Shown here: piece after piece, positions 36,985 through 44,774 of the stretch
Layout: the number at the start of each line of letters is the position of its first letter
Position numbering within the stretch: position 1 is the first letter of the stretch
NCBI RefSeq assembly: GCF_025397915.1
Contig: NZ_JALIDZ010000002.1
Location: 434,001 to 498,000, forward strand
Source of the DNA: Microbaculum marinisediminis
GTDB taxonomy: Bacteria > Pseudomonadota > Alphaproteobacteria > Rhizobiales > Tepidamorphaceae
DNA: 64,000 bases
Reading direction: 5' to 3'
Notes under the pieces: model-generated
What the model saw: the letters and a program-made list of their open reading frames with translations, nothing else
Databases searched by the model: none
Told to the model about the DNA's origin: nothing
Made by a program: the position numbers and the translations under genes

Positions 36985-37581
36985 TCAGTGCCGGTAGCCG
37001 AACCGGGGACCGACAAGTTTCCACGCGAACGGCAGGGCGGCCATCGCCACTGTGATCTTGACGGCTTCGGCAAGCAGGAACGGCGTGAGGCCGATCGAAA
37101 TCGCATCGGCGACACCGAACAGATAGATGAGCCACGCCAGGCCGAAGGCGAACAGCACGGCATCGCCAGCAAGGAAGGCAATCAGAGCGGTATGCCAGCG
37201 CCGGTCGAAGCCGTGTTCGGCGAGGTATCCGACGACCGCTACGGCGACGAGGAAGCCGATCAGAAATCCGCCGGTCGGCCCAAGGAAATAGGCGTATCCG
37301 CCACCGCCGGCGAAGACCGGCCAACCGACCGCGCCTTCAGCGAGATAGACGGCGACCGTCGCGATGCCAAGGCGAAGCCCGAACACGGCCCCGATCAGAA
37401 GCACGACCAGTGTCTGCATGGTGAAAGGCGTCGGCCAGAACGGGATCTGGACCTTGGCGGACAAAGTCAGCGCCGCGGCACCGAGGACGACGAGCAGGCC
37501 GTACCACAACACTCTGTCCGCATCGTCCGCCGGCAGGACGGTGCGCGCCAAGTTCGGCCATCTGTCGCGGAATCGCGTCAT
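36985..37581 (-). CDS. bioY: Biotin transporter BioY (ECF S-component)
   Basis: 198 residues, six hydrophobic segments, with BioY-family stretches QIPFWPTPFTMQTLVVLLIG (S-component ligand region) and GPTGGFLIGFL. BioY imports biotin, alone or with EcfAT. No BioM/BioN genes are adjacent. It is last in a long minus-strand operon that encodes a biotin carboxyl carrier protein and biotin carboxylase, so biotin supply to those enzymes is the likely reason for its placement. Gap to the preceding gene is 245 bp, so it may also have its own promoter. Confidence 0.92.
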   Translation of the reverse strand: MTRFRDRWPNLARTVLPADDADRVLWYGLLVVLGAAALTLSAKVQIPFWPTPFTMQTLVVLLIGAVFGLRLGIATVAVYLAEGAVGWPVFAGGGGYAYFLGPTGGFLIGFLVAVAVVGYLAEHGFDRRWHTALIAFLAGDAVLFAFGLAWLIYLFGVADAISIGLTPFLLAEAVKITVAMAALPFAWKLVGPRFGYRH

Positions 37582-37826
37582 TGCGAGCCCCTCAAATATC
37601 GGGTCGAAAATAACGCGCCATGTGTTTACGAGCTGTTACGCCGAATAATTAACCATGCATGAGACGGACGCGAGACCCCCGCCGGCGCGGCACTCAAACG
37701 CCGACGTCCCCTCGCAAAGACCGGGTTCGCCCAGAGCCATTCGCGCGGCAGCCGCATTGTATTGGCGGATCGGAGAAATGCCGCAGCGGCGCGCCCCGAT
37801 CCGCCTCCTGTCCGTGACGTTTGCGA

Positions 37827-38798
37827 TCAGGACAAGTGCGCCCGCACCTCGTCGAGAGCAGCGTGCCGTTCCTTACGTGCCTTCAACGCCTGGTCCATGT
37901 CGACGGCGACGAACCTGGTCTCCGTATGCGGCTGCATCTGGCCTATCAGGTCCATGTCGGCGGAAATCACCGTGCCGAGCATGAAGTAGCCGCCGCCCGA
38001 CACCGCATCGCGATGCAGGACGATCGGCTCGGTACCGCCGGGCACCTGGATCGAGCCATAGGGATAGCAGGCGTCGACGATGTTCGAGGGGTCGGAGCCA
38101 GCGCCGAACGGCTGCTCACGCGGCACGAAGTCCAGCGGACGACCGCCACGGAAGCGGTAGCCCATGCGGTCGCATTCGGGGGCCACCTTCCAGGTGTCCT
38201 CGAAGAAGTGCGCTCCGGCCTCCTTGGTGATGCGGTGCCAGTAGAGGCCGGGCAGCATGCGCAGCTCGACCGCGCCACTCGGCATGCGGCGCATGTTCGC
38301 GGGAACGCTGCGCCCTTCGGCCGCTCCCGCTCCCGATCCGACGGGAAGCTCGTCGCCGGCCGCGATCGCCCTGCCATCGACACCGCCAAGCGCGCCGATC
38401 GCATAGGTCGAACGACTGCCCAGCTGGACCGGCACGTCGATGCCGCCCGATACCGCAATATAGGCGCGCGCCCCCGCCTTCAGAAAATCGAAGGACAGAA
38501 CCTGCCCCGCCTTCACCTTGAAGGAGGTCCAGGTCGCGCGTGGCTCGCCATCGAGCTTCGGCGGCAGATCGGCGCCGGTGACGGCCACCGTCGCGTCCTC
38601 GGTGAACTCGAGTTCCGGGCCCATGAACACGCATTCCAGGCAGGCTGCGCCCTCACCGTTGCCGACGAGCAGATTGGCGCAGTGCAGCGCGAAACGGTCC
38701 ATGGCGCCGCCGATCGGAATGCCGAGGTGATAGTAGCCGGGCCGGCCGAGGTCCTGAATGGTGGTGGCGAGCCCCGGATTGTTGACCTTAATTGCCAT
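37827..38798 (-). CDS. Biotin-dependent carboxyltransferase-family protein (PxpC/KipA-like, AHS2 domain)
   Basis: 323 residues of AHS2 architecture. Landmarks: VNNPGLATTIQDLGRPGYYH, IGGAMDRFALHCANLLVGN, and YIAVSGGIDVPVQLGSRSTY. E. coli PxpC is half of the ATP-dependent 5-oxoprolinase; the same domain forms part of the carboxyltransferase of urea carboxylase. The ORF overlaps the PxpB-like gene by 11 bases. With PxpB, PxpA, BCCP and AccC relatives in the same operon it probably belongs to one lactam- or amide-processing complex. The real substrate is unknown. Confidence 0.88.
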   Translation of the reverse strand: MAIKVNNPGLATTIQDLGRPGYYHLGIPIGGAMDRFALHCANLLVGNGEGAACLECVFMGPELEFTEDATVAVTGADLPPKLDGEPRATWTSFKVKAGQVLSFDFLKAGARAYIAVSGGIDVPVQLGSRSTYAIGALGGVDGRAIAAGDELPVGSGAGAAEGRSVPANMRRMPSGAVELRMLPGLYWHRITKEAGAHFFEDTWKVAPECDRMGYRFRGGRPLDFVPREQPFGAGSDPSNIVDACYPYGSIQVPGGTEPIVLHRDAVSGGGYFMLGTVISADMDLIGQMQPHTETRFVAVDMDQALKARKERHAALDEVRAHLS

Positions 38799-39663
38799 AG
38801 AGCCCCTCCATCAGCTTGGCGTTGTAGCCGTCGATATCCTTTTCGAATTCCCCGAGATCGAAGGTCACGTCGTGGGTCCGCGGCGTGAACGTGTTGGCTT
38901 CGACCTGGGCAACCGCTTCGTCATACTCCTCGCGGCCGATCGGCTTCCATTTGACGATATCGCCGGGCTTGAAGAAGACCATGAAGTCGCTGAGGTAGTT
39001 GATTTCCTGATTGGGATCGAAGATCGGCATCGGGGTGATGCCGAACATCTGGTAGCCACCAGCGCCGCGCACCGAATAGATGCAGCCGAAGCAGCCGCCG
39101 ATGCCGACGGTGAGCCTCGGCGTGTCGGTACGAGGCCGCAGATACTTCGGCACCTCGATCTGCCGGGCGCGCTCGACCATCTGGTAGAGGAACGGCAGGC
39201 CGGAGACGAAGCCGACCATCGACACGAACCACGGCGCCCCGGAATGGGCCTCGATGAACTTGTCGACTGTGTCGTAGCCGTTGATGCGGGCGGCATACTC
39301 GATGTCAGTCGCGCTCGGATCCTGATGCCGCTCCCGGAAGCGCATCAGCGTCTCGTGCGTCCACGGGTCCTGGTAGAAGACCGGAACTTCGACGATGCGC
39401 GTAGCGATCCGCGACTCCGCCTTTTCGGCTGCCACCTCCAACGACTTCAGCTCCTTGAGCATGTCGTCGGGATGGATCACGTCGGGATCGAACTTGATCT
39501 GGAACGACGCATTGGCCGGGCAGATCTCGGTAACGCCCTTGATTTCCGCCTCTTTCACCGCACTGGTGATCGACAGGCTCTTGAAGAAGGCCTCAAGGGA
39601 CATTTCCTCGTTGACTTCGACGAAGATGTGCTCGTCGCCGCCAAAGGAGTATCTGTTTTCCAT
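38788..39663 (-). CDS. PxpB/KipI-like carboxyltransferase subunit (AHS1 domain), enlarged
   Basis: 291 residues; E. coli PxpB is about 220. The AHS1 core is visible: ICPANASFQIKFDPD near the N-terminus, RIVEVPVFY, VGFVSGLPFLYQM (where most members have GFPYL-type sequence), TPRLTVGIGGCFGCIY and GGYQMFGITPMPIFDP. An extra stretch of about 40 residues (from QDPWTHETLMR to FIEAHSG) lies between EVPVFY and the GFVSG motif. GGGGGAG precedes the ATG at 39663. It pairs with the overlapping PxpC-like gene. The distinct sequence suggests a subgroup with another substrate than 5-oxoproline. Confidence 0.84.
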   Translation of the reverse strand: MENRYSFGGDEHIFVEVNEEMSLEAFFKSLSITSAVKEAEIKGVTEICPANASFQIKFDPDVIHPDDMLKELKSLEVAAEKAESRIATRIVEVPVFYQDPWTHETLMRFRERHQDPSATDIEYAARINGYDTVDKFIEAHSGAPWFVSMVGFVSGLPFLYQMVERARQIEVPKYLRPRTDTPRLTVGIGGCFGCIYSVRGAGGYQMFGITPMPIFDPNQEINYLSDFMVFFKPGDIVKWKPIGREEYDEAVAQVEANTFTPRTHDVTFDLGEFEKDIDGYNAKLMEGLYGN

Positions 39664-39680
39664 CTTTGGCTAACTCCCCC

Positions 39681-41042
39681 TCACAACTGCTTTGCGTTCG
39701 ACTCGAGCCAATGCTCGAGCCAGCGGGTATGCACCGCGTTGGCACGGACGTCCGGATCGCCGGCCAGTGCCGCGTACAACGGAATGGTCGTCTTGACGCC
39801 GGCGACCTCCAGTTCGCCGAGCGCCCGTTTCATCCGAACGATGGCGCGCTCGCGATCCTCGCCCCAGACGATCAGTTTTCCCAGCAGCGAGTCGTAGAAG
39901 GGCGGAATGGCGTAGCCCTGGTAGAGCATGGTGTCGAAGCGCACGCCCGGTCCGCCGGGAATGCGCAGGCCGCCGACGACGCCCGGGAACGGCATGAAGT
40001 CGTTGGACGGATCCTCGGCGTTGATACGCACCTCGATGGCGTGGCCGCGCCGGGTGACGTCCTGCTGCCTGAGACGCAGCGGCTCGCCGCCTGCGATCCT
40101 CAGCATCTCGCCGACGAGATCGACCCCGGTGATCCACTCGGTCACCGGATGCTCGACCTGGATGCGGGTGTTCATTTCGATGAAATAGAAGTCGCCGCTG
40201 GCATCGTCGTAAAGATATTCCAGCGTGCCGGCGCCGCGATAATTGACCGATTGCGCCAATGCGACGGCGGAGTCGCACAGCCGTTGGCGGGCGTCCTCGG
40301 ACAAGGCGGTCGAAGGCGCCTCCTCCCACACCTTCTGGCGGCGTCGCTGCAACGAGCATTCGCGCTCGAAACAATGGATGACGTTGGTACCGTCGCCGAG
40401 CACCTGCACCTCGATATGCCGCGCCTGCCCGACCACCTTTTCCACGTAGAGCCCGCCGTCGCCGAAGGCCGAGCGGGCCTCGGTCTGGGCGAGCTGGAAG
40501 AACTGCGCGAACTCCTTCGGGTCGTGGGCAATGCGGATTCCGCGACCGCCGCCGCCGGCGGCGGCCTTGATCATCACCGGATATCCGATCTTCCCGGCGA
40601 GCGCTTCGGCTTCGGCGACGTCGTCGATGCGCCCGTCGCTGCCGGGCACCGTCGGCACGCCGGCTTTCGCCGCGGCGGCGCGGGCGGCCACCTTGTCGCC
40701 CATCATCCGGATCGTGTCGCCGCGCGGTCCGACGAATGTCAGCCCCGCCGCCTCGACCGCGTCGGCGAAATGCGAGCTTTCGGCCAGAAAGCCATAACCG
40801 GGATGCACGGCGTCGGCGCCGCTCGCCTTTGCCGCCTCCACGATCGCCTTGATGTTCAGGTACGATTTCGGCGCCTGGGCGGGCCCGATGTTGACGGCGG
40901 AATCGGCGAGTTGCACCGCCAGCGAAGCGGTATCGGCTTCGCTGTGGGCCTGGACCGTGCGAATGCCGAGATCACGCGCCGCACGGATGATCCGCACGGC
41001 GATCTCGCCGCGGTTGGCGACCAGCAGTTTGCGAATGGCCAT
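39681..41042 (-). CDS. Biotin carboxylase subunit (AccC-like)
   Basis: 453 residues, full length: N-terminal Rossmann part (LLVANRGEIAVRIIRAARDL), ATP-grasp with KAAAGGGGRGIRIAHD, HCFERECSLQRRRQK (bicarbonate/ATP residues), and MNTRIQVEHPVTEWITGVDL. It carboxylates biotin on a carrier protein using ATP and bicarbonate. No accA or accD gene is nearby; instead PxpB and PxpC-like carboxyltransferase-fold proteins follow, so it probably serves them rather than fatty acid synthesis. Gap to BCCP gene is 12 bp, to the PxpB-like gene 17 bp. Confidence 0.9.
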   Translation of the reverse strand: MAIRKLLVANRGEIAVRIIRAARDLGIRTVQAHSEADTASLAVQLADSAVNIGPAQAPKSYLNIKAIVEAAKASGADAVHPGYGFLAESSHFADAVEAAGLTFVGPRGDTIRMMGDKVAARAAAAKAGVPTVPGSDGRIDDVAEAEALAGKIGYPVMIKAAAGGGGRGIRIAHDPKEFAQFFQLAQTEARSAFGDGGLYVEKVVGQARHIEVQVLGDGTNVIHCFERECSLQRRRQKVWEEAPSTALSEDARQRLCDSAVALAQSVNYRGAGTLEYLYDDASGDFYFIEMNTRIQVEHPVTEWITGVDLVGEMLRIAGGEPLRLRQQDVTRRGHAIEVRINAEDPSNDFMPFPGVVGGLRIPGGPGVRFDTMLYQGYAIPPFYDSLLGKLIVWGEDRERAIVRMKRALGELEVAGVKTTIPLYAALAGDPDVRANAVHTRWLEHWLESNAKQL

Positions 41043-41054
41043 GTGCTGCCCGTC

Positions 41055-41294
41055 TCAGCCCTTGAGCCTGGCCAGCGGCTGGCCGGCCTGGACGGCGTCC
41101 TCGTTCTCGACGAGAAACGACTCGATTTGTCCGTCGGCGTCGGCCTTGACCTCGTAGAAGGTCTTCATGACCTCGACGAGGCCGATGACCTCGCCCTTCG
41201 CGACGGCGTCGCCGTCTTCCTTGTAGGGCGCCTGGTCAGGCGCCGGCTTGCGATAGAAGGTTCCCGGCAGCGGGGAGAGGATTTCGATGCTCAT
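41055..41294 (-). CDS. Small biotin carboxyl carrier protein (AccB-like)
   Basis: 79 residues, only the biotinyl domain without the usual N-terminal linker of housekeeping AccB. The biotinylation site is Lys44 in LVEVMKTFYEV, and the PLPGTFYRKPAP start and VENEDAVQAGQPLARL end are typical. It carries the carboxyl group between the biotin carboxylase encoded next door and a carboxyltransferase. The absence of an AccB-type N-terminus supports a dedicated role in this operon. BioY at the operon end could supply its cofactor. Confidence 0.93.
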   Translation of the reverse strand: MSIEILSPLPGTFYRKPAPDQAPYKEDGDAVAKGEVIGLVEVMKTFYEVKADADGQIESFLVENEDAVQAGQPLARLKG

Positions 41295-41345
41295 GGTATC
41301 CCGTCTCTCTTCTTCGTTCGAATTGTCCGTAAGGCTCGCCGTCGC

Positions 41346-42074
41346 TCAGGCCGCCTCGAGATAGGGCGCGACCGCGTCGCGTACGGCCCTGGCAACCTCG
41401 ACCGCATTCGGCGTATCGGAGTGGACGCAGATCGCGTCGGCGCGCACCGGAATGTCGTTGCCGTCGACGGACTTCGTCACCCCTTCCCGGACCGCGCGCA
41501 CCGCGCGCTCGGCCGCATCCTGCGGGTCGACAGGATCGTGTTCGCGCGTAATGAGCAGCTTGCCCTGACCGTTATAGTAGAGGTCGGCATAGTACTCGGC
41601 GATGAAGACATGTCCGCGCGCGGTGTAGACCTTCTCGTGGCAGGTCTCGATCATGCCCATGATCGGTAAATCGTAGATGTCCGCGGCATCGCAGACCGCG
41701 TGCGCCACGTCCTCCATCCGCGCGGCCATGCCGTAAAGCGCTCCATGCGGCTTGATGTGGTTGAGCGGCATGCCCTCGGCGTCGAGGAAGCCCTTCAACG
41801 CGCCGATCTGATAGATTAGGCAGTTGGCCAGCTCGTCGCGCGGCATCGTCATTTCGCGCCGACCGAAACCCTGCAGGTCGGGCAGCGAGGGATGGGCGCC
41901 GACCTTGACGCCGTGCTTCTTCGCCAGCCGCACCGTCTTGGGGATGTGGTTGAAGTCGGAAGCGTGAAAACCGCAGGCAACGTTGGCGGCCGAAATCAGC
42001 GGCATCAGCGCCTCGTCGTCGCCCATCCGATAGAGCCCGTAGCTCTCGCCCATGTCGCAGTTCAAGAACGTCAT
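41346..42074 (-). CDS. LamB/YcsF family protein (5-oxoprolinase subunit A-like)
   Basis: 242 residues from the ATG at 42074, preceded by AAGGGAGG. A second ATG at 42116 directly abuts the permease stop (TGA-ATG) and would add 14 residues; the ribosome site favours the shorter form. Motifs: LNCDMGESYG, AANVACGFHASD, VKVGAHPSLPDLQGFGRR, KPHGALYG. PxpA-type TIM barrels are the hydrolytic part of 5-oxoprolinase, and this probably hydrolyses an activated (phosphorylated or carboxylated) lactam or amide. Substrate unknown. Confidence 0.9.
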   Translation of the reverse strand: MTFLNCDMGESYGLYRMGDDEALMPLISAANVACGFHASDFNHIPKTVRLAKKHGVKVGAHPSLPDLQGFGRREMTMPRDELANCLIYQIGALKGFLDAEGMPLNHIKPHGALYGMAARMEDVAHAVCDAADIYDLPIMGMIETCHEKVYTARGHVFIAEYYADLYYNGQGKLLITREHDPVDPQDAAERAVRAVREGVTKSVDGNDIPVRADAICVHSDTPNAVEVARAVRDAVAPYLEAA

Positions 42075-42116
42075 CGGTTTATGGCCTCCCTTGGGATCCG
42101 CGTGGTCATCCGTCAT

Positions 42117-43157
42117 TCAGTCCTGGGATCCGGCGAGATACCGGAGACGGATCTGGTCGGCGATCACCGCCAGGATCAGCAACGCACCGAGCACGACCAT
42201 CTGCAGATAGGATTCGATGCGCGCCAGGTTCATGCCGTTCTGCACCAGCACGATGAACAGCGCGCCCAGCACCACGTTCTCGACACGGCCGACGCCGCCG
42301 CGCAGCGAGACGCCGGCGATGACGCAGGCGGCGATGGATTCGAGCGGCATCGACGCGCCGATATTGGCTTCGCCGGTATCCAGACGGGCGGTCAGCAGCA
42401 TGCCGGCGATACCGGCGAGCAGCGCCGTCAGCACGTAGGTGATGAACAGCGTCATGCGCGTGTTGATGCCCGACAGGCGCGCGGCCTTCTCGTTGCCGCC
42501 GACGGCATAGAAGTAGCGGCCCTGACGGGTCCAGTTGACGAAAAAGAAGGTAACCAGCGCCAGGAGCGCGGCGATATAGATCGGGACCGGCACGCCGAAC
42601 AGTTTTCCGAAGCCGAAGAACTCGCCGAACTCGACGGGCATGCCGTAGACCGGAACGCCGCCGGTCAGGAACAGCGCTATGCCGAAGCCGACAGAGGACA
42701 TGCCGAGCGTCATGATGAACGGCGACACGCCGAACACCGCCACGCCGATCCCGTTGCAGACGCCGACGGCGACACCGGCGGCAATGCCGGCCAGCGCGCC
42801 GATCGCGATCGCAAGCACGACCGCATCCGGCATCGTGGCGTATACGGCCGCCATCACCGAAGCGCCGACGACCGATGTGATCGCCAGGATGGTGCCGACC
42901 GACAGGTCGAAGCCGCCGGTCAGAAGCGCGAACATCTGGCCCAGCGAGACGATCATCAAATAGACAGACTGGCGCACGACATTGGTGAGATTTCGCGCCG
43001 ACAGGAAGTTGTCGGACATCATCGTGAAGATGACAATCGCAATGACCAGCAGGAACGGCAGAACGCCGAGGCGGATGAAGAGGAACTTCATCCAGTAGGC
43101 GAGATCGCGCTTCGGTGCGGAGATATCGGCCTTGGTTCCGGTCTCGGGGCTGGCCAT
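42117..43157 (-). CDS. Ribose-type ABC transporter permease
   Basis: 346 residues with about ten helices and the BPD_transp_2 features NGIGVAVFGVSPFIMTLGMSS and TRLDTGEANIGASMPLESIAACVIAG (read in parts: TGEANIGASMPLESIAA). The ATG at 43157 overlaps the upstream ATPase stop (TGATG); a GTG one codon earlier is possible. It forms the channel of an importer whose binding protein is TorT-like. The gene starts an unbroken run into the PxpA-like and biotin genes, so the imported compound is likely their substrate. Confidence 0.88.
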   Translation of the reverse strand: MASPETGTKADISAPKRDLAYWMKFLFIRLGVLPFLLVIAIVIFTMMSDNFLSARNLTNVVRQSVYLMIVSLGQMFALLTGGFDLSVGTILAITSVVGASVMAAVYATMPDAVVLAIAIGALAGIAAGVAVGVCNGIGVAVFGVSPFIMTLGMSSVGFGIALFLTGGVPVYGMPVEFGEFFGFGKLFGVPVPIYIAALLALVTFFFVNWTRQGRYFYAVGGNEKAARLSGINTRMTLFITYVLTALLAGIAGMLLTARLDTGEANIGASMPLESIAACVIAGVSLRGGVGRVENVVLGALFIVLVQNGMNLARIESYLQMVVLGALLILAVIADQIRLRYLAGSQD

Positions 43158-44737
43158 CACGCCGCCTCCCTTTCGAAGAAATGCTTGAGCAGGTTTTCCT
43201 CGGTGATGTCCTCACCGTGGACCTCGGCCATCACCCGGCCGCGGTAGAACACGTAGACGCGGTTCGTAAGGTGCAGGATCTCGGGCAGATCCGAGGAGAT
43301 AAGCACCACCGCGGCACCGGCCTCGCAGAGGTCGCGGATAAACGCGTAGATCGCCGCGCGCGTACCGACATCGACACCGACGGTCGGCTCATCGAAGACA
43401 TAGACGTCGACGGGCCGCGTCAGGCATTTGGCAAGCAGCACCTTCTGCTGGTTGCCGCCGGAGAAATGGTCGACGGCGCGCTCGATGCGGCGCGGCTGCA
43501 GATTCATGCGGTCGGCGAGTTCGCCCGCCCTGCGCGCCTCGCCAACGCGGTCGAGCAAGCCCCCCTTGGCGAACGGAGCGCGGTCGAGCGAGGGCAGCGA
43601 CATGTTCTCGCGGCAGGAGCGCATCATTATCAGCCCCTCCTCGCGCCTGTCCGGCGGAATGTAGAACAGGCCGCGGTTCATCCGCTCGCGGGTCGAAAGG
43701 CCGCTTATGTCCTCGCCTTTCAGAGTGACCTTACCAGTGGCAACAGGGTCGACGCCGAACGCGGCGCGCATGATCTCGGACTTGCCGGAGCCGACTAGGC
43801 CGGCCAGGCCGACGATCTCGCCGCTCCTGACGGTGAGCGAGGCATCCACCACCGTCTTCTTCGGCGTGGTCAAGCGATCGATCCGCAGCCTTTCCTCGCC
43901 GGGTTCGAACCTGATGCTCGGGAACAGCTCGGAGATGACCCGTCCGGTCATCAGGCGGACCAGTTCTTCGTCGCCTGCGGTCTTGGCGTCCAGCGTCGCG
44001 ACATAGCGGCCGTCGCGCAGCACCGTGATGCGGTCGCCGATGCGGCGGATTTCCTGCATACGATGGGTGATGTAGACCACCCCGACACCCTCGGCTTTGA
44101 TCTGATCGATCAGGGCGAAGAGCTGCTCGGTCTCGCGATCGGTCAGCGAGGCCGTCGGCTCGTCGAGAATGAGAACCGACAGATCCGAACGAAACGCCTT
44201 GGCAATTTCGACCATCTGCTGTTCGGCACGGGTCAGATGCTGTACCCGGTCGCCGGGCCGCAACGGGAAGCCGAGCCGGTCGATGATCTCCTGGGCACGG
44301 CGATGAAGTGCGACCTTGTCCAAGACGCCGCCGCGCGTGATCTCCGCTCCCAGGAACAGGTTTTCCTCGACGGTCATCTGCGGGACCAGGGAGAATTCCT
44401 GGAACACCGCCGAAATGCCGAGTTCCCGTGCCTGATGGACCGACTCGTGCTCGATCTTCTCGCCCCGGAAGCGGACCTCGCCCTGGGTCGGCCGCTGCAC
44501 GCCGGCGAGAATGGAAATCAACGTGGACTTGCCCGCCCCATTCTCCCCGAACAGGATGTGCACCTCACCCGGCTTCAGATCGAAATCGACCCGGTCGAGC
44601 GCCAGCACCCCCGGATACTGCTTGGATATCCCGCGCGTCTCGAGGAGAGGGGCGGCCCCGAAAGCGGGGCCCCTGTCGTTCCCGGGGGAAGAGGCGGCCC
44701 CGAAAGCGGGGCCGCCGCGCTGATCTTCCGTGTTCAT
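43157..44737 (-). CDS. Ribose-type ABC transporter ATP-binding protein (two NBDs)
   Basis: 526 residues from the ATG at 44737. NBD1: Walker A GENGAGKSTL, LTRAEQQMVEIAKA, DEPTASLTDRE. NBD2: GLVGSGKSEI, FSGGNQQKVLLAKCL and DEPTVGVDVG, the RbsA pattern. The first about 29 residues are unusual: GPAFGAA occurs at residues 9-15 and 23-29, encoded by two copies of a GC-rich hairpin sequence. The family core begins only at LLETRGISKQYPG. The added stretch may come from a stem-loop element inserted near the 5' end. Paired with the permease and TorT-like protein. Confidence 0.9.
   Translation of the reverse strand: MNTEDQRGGPAFGAASSPGNDRGPAFGAAPLLETRGISKQYPGVLALDRVDFDLKPGEVHILFGENGAGKSTLISILAGVQRPTQGEVRFRGEKIEHESVHQARELGISAVFQEFSLVPQMTVEENLFLGAEITRGGVLDKVALHRRAQEIIDRLGFPLRPGDRVQHLTRAEQQMVEIAKAFRSDLSVLILDEPTASLTDRETEQLFALIDQIKAEGVGVVYITHRMQEIRRIGDRITVLRDGRYVATLDAKTAGDEELVRLMTGRVISELFPSIRFEPGEERLRIDRLTTPKKTVVDASLTVRSGEIVGLAGLVGSGKSEIMRAAFGVDPVATGKVTLKGEDISGLSTRERMNRGLFYIPPDRREEGLIMMRSCRENMSLPSLDRAPFAKGGLLDRVGEARRAGELADRMNLQPRRIERAVDHFSGGNQQKVLLAKCLTRPVDVYVFDEPTVGVDVGTRAAIYAFIRDLCEAGAAVVLISSDLPEILHLTNRVYVFYRGRVMAEVHGEDITEENLLKHFFEREAA
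44654..44671. repeat. Hairpin repeat copy 1 within the ATPase 5' coding region
   Basis: GGCCCCG-AAAG-CGGGGCC, a 7-bp perfect stem with 4-base loop, in codons 23-29. Near-identical to the copy 42 bp away. Confidence 0.75.
44693..44716. repeat. Hairpin repeat copy 2 within the ATPase 5' coding region
   Basis: GGCGGCCCCG-AAAG-CGGGGCCGCC, a 10-bp perfect stem, 21 bp inside the gene and about 60 bp past the binding protein stop. Such stems between a binding-protein gene and the rest of its operon often lower downstream expression; this role is inferred. Confidence 0.75.
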
Positions 44738-44774
44738 GGCGAACCGGGTCCTGTGCGCGGCGGCTGTTCGCGGC

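Noticed and set aside
37582-37826. BioR operator upstream of bioY
   Set aside because: The known TTATMKATAA pattern was not found; only AATAATTAACC-type A/T stretches are present.
39681-41294. AccC and BCCP as the housekeeping acetyl-CoA carboxylase
   Set aside because: The BCCP is short, with no AccB N-terminus, and both genes are enclosed by PxpA/B/C-like genes; however this is not fully excluded.
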